Source: Novosphingobium sp. KA1
GTDB taxonomy: Bacteria > Pseudomonadota > Alphaproteobacteria > Sphingomonadales > Sphingomonadaceae
Direction: 5' to 3'
DNA length: 64,000 bases
Assembly: GCF_017309955.1 (NCBI RefSeq)
Contig: NZ_CP021247.1
Location: 3,435,001 to 3,499,000 of the forward strand
Part shown: positions 1-12,338 of the stretch, one piece after another
How positions within the stretch are numbered: position 1 is the stretch's first letter
Layout of the letters: every line of letters starts with the position of its first letter
The notes under the pieces: model-generated
The model's input: the letters and a program-made list of their open reading frames with translations, nothing else
What the model was told of the DNA's origin: nothing
The model's database searches: none
Program-made: the position numbers and the translations under genes

Positions 1-197
1 ACCTGCCCGACATGCTGGTGCTGGGCCCGGCCCCCGCGCCGCTGTCGCTGCTGCGCGGGCGCCACCGTTTTCGCTTGTTGATCAACGCAAAGCGCTCAGC
101 CGAACTGCAGCGGGTGCTGCGCGAATGGCTGGAGCCGCTCCAGTTCCCGCGCGGCGTGCGCGTGCACATCGACGTCGACCCCTACAGCTTCGTCTGA
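1..197 (+). CDS. priA: Primosomal protein N' (PriA helicase), C-terminal end only
   Basis: The reading frame is open from the window edge to a TGA at 195-197, so only about the last 64 codons are present. The tail contains GPAPAPLSLLRGRHRFRLL and ends in VRVHIDVDPYSFV. Both resemble the extreme C-terminus of PriA, the 3'-to-5' helicase that restarts stalled replication forks. The helicase motifs and zinc-binding cysteines lie outside the window. The last 16 bases overlap the 3' end of the convergent ada gene. The call rests on this short conserved tail alone. Confidence 0.8.
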   Translation, partial: LPDMLVLGPAPAPLSLLRGRHRFRLLINAKRSAELQRVLREWLEPLQFPRGVRVHIDVDPYSFV

Positions 198-1249
198 GCC
201 TTCTCACGACGCAGCAGTTCGCGCTTGATCGCCTCGCCATAGGCATAACCGCCGATCGATCCGTCGGAGCGGATCACGCGGTGGCAAGGGATCAGCACGG
301 CCACGTTGTTGGCGCCATTGGCCGACCCCGCAGCCCGAACCGCGCCGGGCCTGCCGACGGCAGCGGCAATCTGCGCGTAAGTCCGGGTCTCCCCGGGAGG
401 AATGCGCTGCAACTCGCGCCAGACCGCCTGCTGGAACGCGGTGCCCTGCACGTCGAGCGGGATCGCGCGCGATTGCCCCGGCTGCTCGACGGCCGCAACG
501 ACATCCCTTGCGATCCGCGCGAAGTCCTCGCCGCCTTCGACCAGGTCGGCCTTGGGGAAGCGCTCGGCCAATTCCTCGCGTCCCTCACCGAACGACAACC
601 GGCAAACGCCCTTGGCGGTGGCGGCAACCAGCATCGCCCCCAGCGTGGTCGGCACCACAGACCAGTGGATCACCACCCCGGCTCCGCCGCCACGCCAAGC
701 CGAAGGCACCATGCCCATCCGCCCGTCGCTCCCCGCGTAAAACCGGGACGCGGCACCAAAACCGGCTTCGTAGATCGCCTCGGTCACGCTGGCACCATTG
801 CTCAGCGCCTCACCCGCGCGATCGAAGCGCCGCGCACGGGCATATGCGGCGGGCGAAAGCCCCACCGCCCGCTTGAACACACGCTGGAAATGCGTGGGGC
901 TATAACCGACCGCATCCGCCAGTTCGGAAAGCCCCGGCGCGACGCCGTCCACCGCGTCCAGCATCTTCAGCGCGCGATTCACCGCCTCATCGTCGCGGGA
1001 AACTTCATTGGGCCTGCATCGCAGGCAGGCCCGCAGCCCGGCGAGTTCTGCCTCACCGGCCTCCTCAAAGAAGCGCACGTTCTCCCGCTTGGGATGGCGC
1101 GCCGAACAGGACGGGCGGCAGTAAATGCCGGTGGAGAGAACCCCGGTAACGAAACGCCCGTCGAAGGACTTGTCCCGCGCCATTACGGCCTGCCAGGCCC
1201 GCTCCTCATCGACGGGAGCGTGATCGGCTTGGGCGGTCGTCGGAGTCAC
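182..1249 (-). CDS. ada: Ada: methyl-responsive regulator and O6-methylguanine-DNA methyltransferase
   Basis: This 355-residue protein has the full-length Ada layout. The N-terminal zinc domain carries Cys44, Cys48, Cys75 and Cys78 (YCRPSC and CLRCRP), where methyl phosphotriesters are accepted. An AraC-type DNA-binding region follows, and then a C-terminal methyltransferase domain with the active-site motif PCHRV, catalytic Cys322. In the family, methylation of the N-terminal cysteine turns the protein into an activator of the alkylation response, while Cys322 repairs O6-methylguanine by suicide transfer. The start is GTG at 1249, and it overlaps the stop of the upstream DUF1203 gene as GTGA, so the two are probably co-transcribed. 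The 3' end overlaps priA convergently by 16 bases. Confidence 0.95.
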   Translation of the reverse strand: MTPTTAQADHAPVDEERAWQAVMARDKSFDGRFVTGVLSTGIYCRPSCSARHPKRENVRFFEEAGEAELAGLRACLRCRPNEVSRDDEAVNRALKMLDAVDGVAPGLSELADAVGYSPTHFQRVFKRAVGLSPAAYARARRFDRAGEALSNGASVTEAIYEAGFGAASRFYAGSDGRMGMVPSAWRGGGAGVVIHWSVVPTTLGAMLVAATAKGVCRLSFGEGREELAERFPKADLVEGGEDFARIARDVVAAVEQPGQSRAIPLDVQGTAFQQAVWRELQRIPPGETRTYAQIAAAVGRPGAVRAAGSANGANNVAVLIPCHRVIRSDGSIGGYAYGEAIKRELLRREKAQTKL

Positions 1250-1725
1250 AAGCCTTCTCCCTCTCGTTCGATCCGGGCCGCGAAACAGCCATAGGCGGCG
1301 TTGTGAGCATGAATGCAGGCCACACGCGGTTCGGCAAAGAGCGCAGCGATTCCCGCCTCCACCTCTCCCGACCCGGCCAGCAGCGCCCGCACCATCATGC
1401 CCTCATCATCAAATCCACGCAGCGACATCGTCCGGCCGGCGAACACCGGCGGCAGCCGATCGATCCACGGCTCGGGCGTCGACACCCCATCGCGAACATA
1501 TATCGCATGTGCGGTTCGATAGGGATTCGCCACATCGTGGCTCGTGAAATTGATCAGCAGAACCCGCTCACCTTGCCGCGCATCTTCAAGGCTGGCGCGG
1601 CACGGAAAGCCGGGATGCGCATCGGCGACTACCATTCGTGCGCCGGAACGTCTCAGTTCCGCGTCACTCATGAAGAAATAGGGGGCGAAATCACCTGCCT
1701 CCAGGCCAACGATTCGAAAAGACAC
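1246..1725 (-). CDS. DUF1203 domain protein
   Basis: Translated from GTG at 1725 this gives about 159 residues starting VSFRIVGLEAGDF. A longer frame reaches 1770, but AGGAG sits 7 bases before the GTG, so I prefer the shorter protein. The pattern FRI.GL near the start, then PGFPCR.SLEDA, then HDVANPYR and a C-terminal HAHNAAYGCFA fits the DUF1203 family. No enzymatic role is established for that family. The stop overlaps the ada start, so it may be part of the alkylation-response operon, although that is only context. No membrane segment or signal peptide is visible. Confidence 0.8.
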   Translation of the reverse strand: MSFRIVGLEAGDFAPYFFMSDAELRRSGARMVVADAHPGFPCRASLEDARQGERVLLINFTSHDVANPYRTAHAIYVRDGVSTPEPWIDRLPPVFAGRTMSLRGFDDEGMMVRALLAGSGEVEAGIAALFAEPRVACIHAHNAAYGCFAARIEREGEGL

Positions 1726-1952
1726 TGCCACACTCCTGCCACGCTTCACCCGAAGTTCTGCAGCACCCACGCCGCCCCCGCTTCCCGCACCTTGCTTTCA
1801 AACCGCTTTTTTGGGCATTGTCCCCAGGTGGCCACCCGCACCTTGCATAGTAACACTATCGTCGCTATGCGCGCCCCGTCTGCGGGCCGGGGGGCACGTT
1901 ATATTCGTGTACCCAAGTGCCTCAGCCCACCCGATGTAAGGATAGGACACGC
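1726..1952. other. Spacer between the DUF1203/ada pair and the atp operon
   Basis: This divergent spacer must hold the promoter of the ATP synthase operon and that of the DUF1203-ada pair. I see a T-run at about 1808-1812 and a small inverted repeat, GCATAG at 1845-1850 and CTATGC at 1865-1870. There is a clear ribosome binding site AAGGATAGGA at 1938-1947 for atpH. No promoter hexamers are convincing enough to place. Confidence 0.4.
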
Positions 1953-4050
<2,098 letters not shown>

Positions 4051-4116
4051 GATTGACCTGATCCTCCGTTCCGGTTGCCTGTAAAGGCGGCCGGAGCGGA
4101 AAACGGAGAGAAACGA

Positions 4117-4989
4117 GTGGCTTCGCTCAAGGAACTCAAAGGCCGCATCAACTCGGTCAAGTCGACCCAGAAGATCACCAAGGCCAAGCAGATGGTCGCC
4201 GCGGCCAAGCTGCGCAAGGCGCAGGCCGCCGCGGAGTCCGCGCGTCCCTACGCTGCGCGTCTCGCCGAGGTGATGGGCTCGCTCGCCAGCAAGATCACGG
4301 TCAGCGAGAACAGCCCCAAGCTGCTCGCCGGCACCGGTAGCGACAAGGTGCATCTGCTCGTCGTCGCCAACTCGGACAAGGGTCTGTGCGGCGCGTTCAA
4401 CTCGAACATCGTCAAGGCCGCTCGCGTCAAGGCGCGTGAGCTGGAAGCACAGGGCAAGACCGTCCTGTTCTACCTCGTCGGCCGCAAGGGTCGCGCCGCG
4501 CTGCGCCGCGAATTCCCCAAGCAGATCGCGCACATGTTCGACACCACCGACGTGCGTGACCCCGGCTTCAACGAAGCCGAGCGCATCGCCGACGAACTGG
4601 TGGCCATGTATGAGGCCGGCAAGTTCGATGTCGCGCACCTGTTCTATTCGAAGTTCCGTTCGGCACTTCTGCAGGAGCCGACCGACCAGCAGATCATCCC
4701 GGTTCCCGCCCCCAAGGCGGTCGTGTCCGGCGATGCCGTGACCGAATACGAGCCGGAAGAGGAAGAAATCCTCGCCGCGCTGCTGCCGCGCTACCTGCGT
4801 ACGCAGATCTTCGGTGCACTGCTGGAGAACGCCGCTTCCGAACAGGGCGCGTCGATGACCGCGATGGACAACGCCACGCGCAACGCCGGCGACCTGATCC
4901 AGAAGCTGACGATCCAGTACAACCGCAGCCGCCAGGCCGCGATCACCACCGAACTCATCGAAATTATCGCGGGCGCGGAAGCGCTCTAA
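4117..4989 (+). CDS. atpG: ATP synthase F1 subunit gamma
   Basis: This 290-residue subunit is the central rotating shaft of F1. The protein starts [20 protein letters not shown], a well-conserved N-terminus, so the GTG at 4117 is the right start. GGAGAG lies 6 bases before it, and the frame open from 4075 is too long. The C-terminal helix has [21 protein letters not shown], the conserved segment that contacts the beta subunits. It is third gene of the operon, 66 bases after atpA. Confidence 0.97.
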   Translation: MASLKELKGRINSVKSTQKITKAKQMVAAAKLRKAQAAAESARPYAARLAEVMGSLASKITVSENSPKLLAGTGSDKVHLLVVANSDKGLCGAFNSNIVKAARVKARELEAQGKTVLFYLVGRKGRAALRREFPKQIAHMFDTTDVRDPGFNEAERIADELVAMYEAGKFDVAHLFYSKFRSALLQEPTDQQIIPVPAPKAVVSGDAVTEYEPEEEEILAALLPRYLRTQIFGALLENAASEQGASMTAMDNATRNAGDLIQKLTIQYNRSRQAAITTELIEIIAGAEAL

Positions 4990-6471
<1,482 letters not shown>

Positions 6472-6477
6472 GCGATC

Positions 6478-6735
6478 ATGGCTCTGCACTTCGAACTCGT
6501 CACGCCGGCGAAGCTCGTCCGCTCGGAAAGCGTCCACATGGTGGTCGTCCCCGGCACCGAAGGCGAGTTCGGCGTGCTGGAGGGCCACGCGCCCTTCATG
6601 TCGACCGTCGCTGACGGCGCCATCAAGGTCTACAAGACCGAGAGCGGCATGCCGGAAGAGATCCGCATCACCGGCGGTTTCGCCGAAGTGGGCGAAAAGG
6701 GCCTGACCGTGCTGGCCGAGCACGTCGAAGGCTGA
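6478..6735 (+). CDS. atpC: ATP synthase F1 subunit epsilon
   Basis: This 85-residue protein has the N-terminal beta-sandwich of the epsilon subunit ([15 protein letters not shown], then [18 protein letters not shown]). It stops after the beta domain, so the C-terminal two-helix inhibitory domain is largely missing. Short epsilon subunits of this kind are common in alphaproteobacteria, where the separate zeta inhibitor protein can take over that role; that last point is family knowledge, not visible here. It is the last gene of the operon, followed within 30 bases by a strong terminator. Confidence 0.95.
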   Translation: MALHFELVTPAKLVRSESVHMVVVPGTEGEFGVLEGHAPFMSTVADGAIKVYKTESGMPEEIRITGGFAEVGEKGLTVLAEHVEG

Positions 6736-6760
6736 TCTCGCAGCAGGCCGCATGGCTTTG

Positions 6761-6798
6761 AAAGGGGGCGTCGCCGGGCAACCGCGGCGCCCCCTTTT
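6761..6798 (+). terminator. Rho-independent terminator of the atp operon
   Basis: The stem AAAGGGGGCGTCGC pairs with GCGGCGCCCCCTTT (one G-T wobble), with a loop of about 8 bases, followed by TTTT. It begins 26 bases after the atpC stop, exactly where the operon should end. Confidence 0.9.
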
Positions 6799-6859
6799 GC
6801 ATTTATCGCTTTGGTAACCACTGCATGCCTAGGAATACTCGCAAATCTGCGAGATCCTC

Positions 6860-8395
6860 ATGACAAGCATGCCGCTGACGTCGCACTTCCCGCGATCGAC
6901 CACTATCCCTGCACGATCCCTTGTGTCGCGTCTGTGCGCAAGCCGCACCGCGCAGTTTCTTGTCATCCTGGCACTGGCCGTGGCGTTCCGGTTTCCCGCT
7001 TACGGCGAATGGAACTACGCCATCGACGACCAGTACTACGCCCTCGTAGGCCACCGCCTGCTCGACGGCGACTTGCTCTATGTCGACATCTGGGACCGCA
7101 AGGGCCCTGCCCTCTATCTGACCTTTTCGCTGATCGGGCTGATCTCGCGCTCGGCGATCGCCTATCAGCTTGTCGCCACCCTGGTTGCCGCGATGGGCGG
7201 TTACGGCGTCAATCGCATTGCCAGACGGCTCGCCCCCGCACAGTGGGCGCTGCTGTCCGGCGTCGTCTACATCGCCCTGCTCAATCGCTTCGAGGGTGAC
7301 AACGCCGAGGCCGGCGTGTTCTTCAACACCTGGCTGATCGCGGCAGCGGCGCTGATCGTCTCGCGCCTCGATCGCCTGCGCCGGGGCCACATCGACCGCG
7401 CCGTCGTTGCCGCCTTTGCCTGCGCCGGGATCGCGATCGCCTACAAGCAGTCGACCGCGATCGAAGGCGCCTGCTTCGGCCTGTTTGTCATCGTCATGCT
7501 TCTTCGCGGCGGCTGCAAACCGCTCTCCGTGCTCTGGAAGGCCGCTCCGCTTGCGCTTGCAGGAGCGCTGCCCATGCTGCTGACCGGGCTGTTCTATTTT
7601 GCCCGCGGTCATTTCCCCGAGATGTGGACCGCGCTTGTCGAATCCAATCTGGCGCGCGGCTATGCCGACCCCGGCATCCGCTTCAAGGGCCAACTGGTCA
7701 TGATCGGCATGCTTGGCATCCCGCTGGTCTTTGGCGGCATCGGCCTGCACCGCTTCGTCACCGAGGCGCGAACCTGCGGCGAACCGCAGCGACGCGAGGT
7801 TCTGGCGTTCGTCTGCCTCTGGCTCGCCGCCGCGCTGTTCGGGCTTGCCACCTTCCCCAACATCTACGTCCATTACGCCCAGTCGACCCTGGCGCCTTTC
7901 GCCATCCTTTGCGCGGGCTACTTCATCCATCGCCGCAGCCCCTGGCTCGGCATCGCCGCCCTGGTCGGCGTGAGCCTTGCGCTCTCCGGCACCTTCCACC
8001 TCAAGGACCGCTGGCAGGCCCGCTCGGCGGCGCGCGAGATGGTGGACTACATCCTTGAGCAGACCCCACGGCACGACATCTTCGTCTGGGGCAATCCGAA
8101 CTTCCTCTACGCCGTGGTCGGCACCCGTCCGCCCAGCGTGCTCGCTTTTGCTCCGCACATGTACGAGGGCCGCGAATGGACCGGCATCGACGAGGTTGCA
8201 GCCTTGCGCCAGGTGCTTGCCGGCCGCCCCTCCACCGTGATCTCGCAGTTCCCGATCCAGGCCGCGCCGCTCAACATGACGAACGTCCGGCAGGTCGAGC
8301 GTTATGTCCGCGCCTGCAAGCGCCAGCGCAAGTTCACCATCTACGATCACAACGGCCCGCAAGTGCAGACCGTGTTCAGCGGCTGTGGACGATAG
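6860..8395 (+). CDS. Multi-pass membrane glycosyltransferase of the GT-C (GT39-like) type
   Basis: This 511-residue protein is mostly hydrophobic, with roughly ten membrane segments starting at about residue 30. The first periplasmic loop contains AIDDQYYALVGHRLLDGD and then VDIWDRKGPALY. This combination of a double aspartate and the pattern DxWDRKGP is typical of GT-C enzymes that move a sugar from a lipid-linked donor (GT39/ArnT-like). A later loop has DIFVWGNPNFLY. The sugar and acceptor cannot be read from the sequence. It has no operon partner: the atp terminator lies before it and cpaF follows after 130 bases. An alternative start is the ATG at 6869. Confidence 0.75.
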   Translation: MTSMPLTSHFPRSTTIPARSLVSRLCASRTAQFLVILALAVAFRFPAYGEWNYAIDDQYYALVGHRLLDGDLLYVDIWDRKGPALYLTFSLIGLISRSAIAYQLVATLVAAMGGYGVNRIARRLAPAQWALLSGVVYIALLNRFEGDNAEAGVFFNTWLIAAAALIVSRLDRLRRGHIDRAVVAAFACAGIAIAYKQSTAIEGACFGLFVIVMLLRGGCKPLSVLWKAAPLALAGALPMLLTGLFYFARGHFPEMWTALVESNLARGYADPGIRFKGQLVMIGMLGIPLVFGGIGLHRFVTEARTCGEPQRREVLAFVCLWLAAALFGLATFPNIYVHYAQSTLAPFAILCAGYFIHRRSPWLGIAALVGVSLALSGTFHLKDRWQARSAAREMVDYILEQTPRHDIFVWGNPNFLYAVVGTRPPSVLAFAPHMYEGREWTGIDEVAALRQVLAGRPSTVISQFPIQAAPLNMTNVRQVERYVRACKRQRKFTIYDHNGPQVQTVFSGCGR

Positions 8396-8525
8396 CCCCA
8401 AAATCCCGGCGCGAGCCGGTGCGGCATTAGGAAGTTATCAAAGTTTCAACCTTAATCCTCTGCATATTCGCACAGGTTCCCGGGGAAACCTGGGCAATCG
8501 TGGCGCTGGAAAGGTTTAGTGAGAC

Positions 8526-10055
8526 ATGACGGCATTCGGGCGACGTAACGGCATCGGAGGGATGGGCCAGGGCGCGCGTCCCGCGTTCGGCGTGGCCAAG
8601 CCGCTGAAGAGCGGCGCCGGCGAAAAGGCCCCTGCCCCCGGCACTTCGCCGCTTCCCGGCGGCGACCAGTTCCCGCCGGTCCCGGGCATGGACGGCTCCT
8701 CCTCCGCCCCGCAGAACCTGCGCGACGACGCGATGTCGCGCCTTGCCGAGCGTTCCAACGCGGTGCACTCGGGCGAGTCGGAACAGGGCGGCTTCGAAGC
8801 CTCGATCCACAAGATCAAGGAACAGGTGCTTCCCCGCCTGCTCGAACGCGTCGACCCCGAGGCCGCCGCCACGCTGACCAAGGACGAGCTTTCCGAGGAA
8901 TTCCGCCCGATCATCATCGAGGTGCTGGCCGAACTGAAGATCACCTTCAACCGCCGCGAACAGTTCGCGCTGGAGAAGGTGCTGATCGACGAACTGCTCG
9001 GCTTCGGCCCGCTGGAAGAGCTGCTGAACGACCCCGACGTGTCGGACATCATGGTCAACGGCCCCAACCAGACCTACATCGAGAAGAAGGGCAAGCTCCA
9101 GCTCGCCCCCACCAAGTTCCGCGACGAGCAGCACCTGTTCCAGATCGCCCAGCGCATCGTCAACCAGGTCGGCCGCCGCGTCGACCAGACCACGCCGCTG
9201 GCCGACGCCCGCCTCAAGGACGGCAGCCGCGTCAACGTCATCGTGCCGCCGCTCAGCTTGCGCGGCACCGCGATCTCGATCCGCAAGTTCTCCGAGAAGC
9301 CGATCACCATCGACATGCTCAAGGACTTCGGCTCGATGAGCGAGAAGATGGCGACCGCGCTCAAGATCGCCGGTGCCTGCCGCATGAACATCGTCATCTC
9401 CGGCGGTACGGGTTCGGGCAAGACGACGATGCTCAACGCCCTGTCCAAGATGATCGATCCGGGCGAGCGCGTGCTGACCATCGAGGACGCCGCCGAACTG
9501 CGCCTGCAGCAGCCGCACTGGCTGCCGCTGGAAACCCGCCCGCCGAACCTTGAAGGGCAAGGCGCGATCACCATCGGCGACCTCGTCAAGAACGCGCTGC
9601 GCATGCGTCCTGACCGCATCATCCTGGGCGAAATCCGCGGCGCCGAGTGTTTCGACCTGCTTGCCGCCATGAACACCGGCCACGACGGTTCGATGTGCAC
9701 GCTCCACGCCAACTCCCCGCGCGAGTGCCTTGGCCGTATGGAGAACATGATCCTGATGGGCGACATCAAGATCCCCAAGGAAGCCATCAGCCGCCAGATC
9801 GCCGAGTCGGTGGACATCATCGTGCAGGTGAAGCGCCTGCGCGACGGTTCGCGCCGCACCACCAACATCACCGAAGTGATCGGCATGGAAGGCGACGTCA
9901 TCGTCACCCAGGAACTCTTCAAGTTCGAGTATCTGGACGAGACCGACGACGGCAAGATCATCGGCGAATTCCGCCCCTCGGGCCTGCGTCCCTATACGCT
10001 GGAGAAGGCTCGCCAGTTCGGGTTCGATCAGGCCTATCTCGAAGCCTGCCTCTGA
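8526..10055 (+). CDS. cpaF: CpaF/TadA-type secretion ATPase for Flp pili
   Basis: This 509-residue ATPase of the type II/IV secretion family powers assembly of tight-adherence (Flp) pili at the inner membrane. A low-complexity glycine/proline-rich N-terminus of about 90 residues precedes the conserved part. The motifs are VLIDELLGFGPLEELL, then the P-loop GGTGSGKTT at about residues 293-301, DRIILGEIRGAE (Walker B) and the histidine-rich CTLHANSPREC. The protein is complete. None of the other cpa/tad genes (pilin, prepilin peptidase, CpaB, C, E, TadB, C) are nearby, so it is an orphan within this window. Confidence 0.93.
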   Translation: MTAFGRRNGIGGMGQGARPAFGVAKPLKSGAGEKAPAPGTSPLPGGDQFPPVPGMDGSSSAPQNLRDDAMSRLAERSNAVHSGESEQGGFEASIHKIKEQVLPRLLERVDPEAAATLTKDELSEEFRPIIIEVLAELKITFNRREQFALEKVLIDELLGFGPLEELLNDPDVSDIMVNGPNQTYIEKKGKLQLAPTKFRDEQHLFQIAQRIVNQVGRRVDQTTPLADARLKDGSRVNVIVPPLSLRGTAISIRKFSEKPITIDMLKDFGSMSEKMATALKIAGACRMNIVISGGTGSGKTTMLNALSKMIDPGERVLTIEDAAELRLQQPHWLPLETRPPNLEGQGAITIGDLVKNALRMRPDRIILGEIRGAECFDLLAAMNTGHDGSMCTLHANSPRECLGRMENMILMGDIKIPKEAISRQIAESVDIIVQVKRLRDGSRRTTNITEVIGMEGDVIVTQELFKFEYLDETDDGKIIGEFRPSGLRPYTLEKARQFGFDQAYLEACL

Positions 10056-10066
10056 GCGCACGCACT

Positions 10067-10567
10067 TCACGTTTCACACCCGGTTGACACGCAAGCGGGT
10101 GTGAAACGCCGTAAACTTGTGAAGTCGGGCTCGCCGGATGCGGCGAAGCGATCAAGCTGCGACAGATAGGCCAGAAGCGCGCAATTGTCGACCTTTCGCT
10201 CGGTCGCGACATGGCGGCCACGGTACATCCGCACCTTGAGCACGCCGTAAAGCGCCCGCCCCGCCCGCTCCTCCAGTGTGACCTTCCGTTTTGGGCGCCT
10301 GTCACCTTGCGCCGAGGCGCCTGTCACCTTGTCCCACGCCGCCGCAAAGCTGCCCGCCCCCGGCCGGCGCCGCAGCCGATAGGCGGTCTCGCGCGTCATG
10401 CCCGCGCGCGCCGCGGCTTCGCGGACCGAGCCGGTCTCCGCCAGGGCGCCAAGGAAGGCCGCCTGCCGGGCCGCAGTCCAGCCATCGGCGCGGGCGCGCA
10501 AGGGCACGGGCGAGAAAGCGGGAACCCGCAGATGGCGGGGTTTGCTGCGGAGCGAAGGGCGTTGCAT
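10067..10567 (-). CDS. Small HTH-domain protein of unknown role
   Basis: I read this as 166 residues from ATG at 10567; two upstream codons (TTG, CTG) extend the open frame to 10573. The centre has a recognisable helix-turn-helix, GSVREAAARAGMTRETAYRL, of the kind seen in terminase small subunits and transposase-like DNA-binding proteins. Both ends are basic (N-terminal SLRSKPRHLR). The rest matches no family I can name. The gene is convergent to cpaF and its C-terminal codons form one arm of a perfect inverted repeat. No phage genes surround it, so a regulatory DNA-binding role is as likely as a prophage relic. Confidence 0.6.
   Translation of the reverse strand: MQRPSLRSKPRHLRVPAFSPVPLRARADGWTAARQAAFLGALAETGSVREAAARAGMTRETAYRLRRRPGAGSFAAAWDKVTGASAQGDRRPKRKVTLEERAGRALYGVLKVRMYRGRHVATERKVDNCALLAYLSQLDRFAASGEPDFTSLRRFTPACVSTGCET
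10070..10108. other. Perfect 13-bp inverted repeat between cpaF and a convergent gene
   Basis: CGTTTCACACCCG at 10070-10082 is repeated in inverse orientation at 10096-10108, with a 13-base loop. It starts 15 bases after the cpaF stop and lies inside the last codons of the convergent HTH gene. It could act as a cpaF terminator, although there is no T-run on either side. Confidence 0.5.
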
Positions 10568-10609
10568 CAGCAAGGTTAGGACAGATTTGCCCGCTGTAGG
10601 AAAGCGCGC

Positions 10610-11224
10610 TTATCCCAGCGCGCGGGCAATCAGCGAGGCGGCAAGCGTCAGCATCGTCGCGCCGACCACGGCGTCCAGCACCCGCCACGCCGCGGGGCGG
10701 CCGAACAGCGGGATCAACAATCGCGCGCCGTAGCCCAGCGCCGAGAACCACAACACGCTGGCGCTGGCGGCACCGGCCACAAACACCGGCCGCAAGGCCA
10801 GCGGCTGGGTCGCACCCGCCGCGCCCATCAGCAGCACCGTGTCGATGTAGACATGCGGATTGAGGAACGTGAAACCCGCAGTTGCCGCCAGCGCGCGTCC
10901 CAGCGTGACGGTGCCGCCGCCCGTGACGTTCACCGAACCCGGCGCGGCCATGCGGCGAAGCGCGGCCACGCCGTACCAGCCCAGAAATGCGGCCCCGCCC
11001 AGCGAAAGCGCCCTCGTCAGTTGCGGCAGGGCCGACAGGAAGGCCCCCACCCCGGCGACGCCCGCCGCGATCAGGATCGAGTCCGCCGCCGCGCAGAACA
11101 GCACGATCGCGCCGACATGCTCGCGCCGCAGCCCCTGCCGCAGCACGAAGAGATTTTGCGCGCCGATCGCAATGATGAGCGCCGCCGACAGCGCAAAGCC
11201 GGAAAGGTAGGCCCCGGCCGTCAT
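10610..11224 (-). CDS. LysE/ArgO-type amino acid exporter
   Basis: This 204-residue membrane protein begins MTAGAYLSGFALSAALIIAI and then GAQNLFVLRQGLRREHV, the N-terminal signature of the LysE/ArgO exporters for lysine and arginine. About six membrane segments are visible. GFTFLNPHVYIDTV near residue 120 is the conserved NPHVYLDT segment. I chose ATG at 11222-11224 because the longer frame to 11419 begins with a sequence unlike the family. The gene is divergent from an ArgP-type LysR regulator, the standard arrangement in which the regulator senses the basic amino acid and switches on its exporter. Confidence 0.9.
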   Translation of the reverse strand: MTAGAYLSGFALSAALIIAIGAQNLFVLRQGLRREHVGAIVLFCAAADSILIAAGVAGVGAFLSALPQLTRALSLGGAAFLGWYGVAALRRMAAPGSVNVTGGGTVTLGRALAATAGFTFLNPHVYIDTVLLMGAAGATQPLALRPVFVAGAASASVLWFSALGYGARLLIPLFGRPAAWRVLDAVVGATMLTLAASLIARALG

Positions 11225-11397
11225 CGTCGTGCCAGGCCCTTGCGGGGAGCCGAGGACCCGGCACGCAGGCCGGACCACAACGAGACGAGCGAAGCGCAGA
11301 CCACGCCGAGCGCAAGGCAGAGGGGGAAAATGATCGTGTCCATGAGCAGCACCTCTACCTGCGTCGACCAGATCAATAAAACTTGATCGCCTAAGGC

Positions 11398-11418
11398 TGA
11401 TGAAGCATTGCTTCATCA
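11398..11418. promoter_or_regulatory. Perfect 10+1+10 palindrome, probable LysR-type operator for lysE/argP
   Basis: The arm TGATGAAGCA at 11398-11407 is repeated exactly in inverse orientation at 11409-11418, with a single T between. Its half-sites have the T...A dyad expected for LysR-family operators. It lies between the divergent exporter gene and its regulator and touches the proposed argP start codon at 11418. Binding here would let the regulator control itself and the exporter. The palindrome is seen directly; its role is inferred. Confidence 0.6.
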
Positions 11419-12338
11419 TGCTCGATTATCCGGCTCTGGCGGCGGTTTCCGCGGTGGTGCGTGAAGGCTCGTTCGAACGGGCCGCCGACGCGCTTGGCAT
11501 CACGCCCTCGGCGGTGTCGCAGCGCGTGCGCGGCCTCGAGGAACGGCTAGGCACGGTGCTGGTCGTGCGCGCCCAGCCTTGCGAACCGACCGAGACCGGC
11601 CGCGCCCTGTGCGCCCATTTCGATCAGGTGCGGCTGCTGGAGGCCGACCTTGCCCCGCACCTCACCCCCCAGCTGCGCAAGGGCGAAGCGCCGCTGACGC
11701 TGAAGGTCGCGGTCAATTCGGACAGCCTGACCACGTGGTTTCCCGATGCCGCCGCCTTGTTCGTGGAAACCAGCGGCACCCTGCTCGACCTCATCGTCGA
11801 TGACGAGGCGCATACCGCAGACCGTCTGCGCTCGGGCGAAGTGGCCGCCGTCATCACCTCCGACCCGGAACCGATCCAGGGCTGCTCGACGATCGAACTC
11901 GGCGCCCTGCGTTACCGCGCCTGTGCCTCGCCGGAATTCTTTGCGCGCCATTTTGCCGAGGGCGTCGATGCGCGTTCGCTGGCCGCCGCCCCGACCTTGC
12001 GCTACGACCGCCGCGACGCGGTGCAGGCCCGCTGGGCGGCCGAATTCCACGCAGTAAAGCTCTCGGCGCCGACGCACTGGGTGCCCTCCACGCAAGGCTT
12101 CCTCGATTTCACGGCAAGAGGCATCGGCTGGGGCATGCACCCCGAACCGCTTGCGCTGCCGCATATCGCCTCGGGCCAGCTCAAGGAACTGCCGCCGGGC
12201 GAGGCACTCGAAGTCAGCCTCTACTGGACCGTCACGCGGCTTCAGGCAGGGGCGCTGCGCGCCCTGACCGATGCCGTGCGCAAGGCCTCCGGCGCCGTAC
12301 TGCAAAAGCCGCGCAGCCAGCGGTCGGCCTCGACCTAG
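11418..12338 (+). CDS. argP: ArgP/LysG-type LysR family regulator
   Basis: This LysR-type regulator has about 306 residues from ATG at 11418, MLDYPALAAVSAVVREGSF. The N-terminal winged HTH is clear, with RAADALGITPSAVSQRVRGL, and matches ArgP/IciA more than generic LysR proteins. An effector-binding domain follows and ends at LQKPRSQRSAST. An in-frame ATG at 11400 would add six residues that lie inside the palindromic operator, and neither start has a good ribosome binding site. I prefer 11418 because the family starts there. It is divergent from the LysE/ArgO exporter, so the effector is probably lysine or arginine. Confidence 0.88.
   Translation: MLDYPALAAVSAVVREGSFERAADALGITPSAVSQRVRGLEERLGTVLVVRAQPCEPTETGRALCAHFDQVRLLEADLAPHLTPQLRKGEAPLTLKVAVNSDSLTTWFPDAAALFVETSGTLLDLIVDDEAHTADRLRSGEVAAVITSDPEPIQGCSTIELGALRYRACASPEFFARHFAEGVDARSLAAAPTLRYDRRDAVQARWAAEFHAVKLSAPTHWVPSTQGFLDFTARGIGWGMHPEPLALPHIASGQLKELPPGEALEVSLYWTVTRLQAGALRALTDAVRKASGAVLQKPRSQRSAST

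Noticed and set aside
10067..10567. A prophage terminase small subunit
   Set aside because: The HTH looks a little like one, but there are no other phage genes, no large subunit and no integrase nearby.
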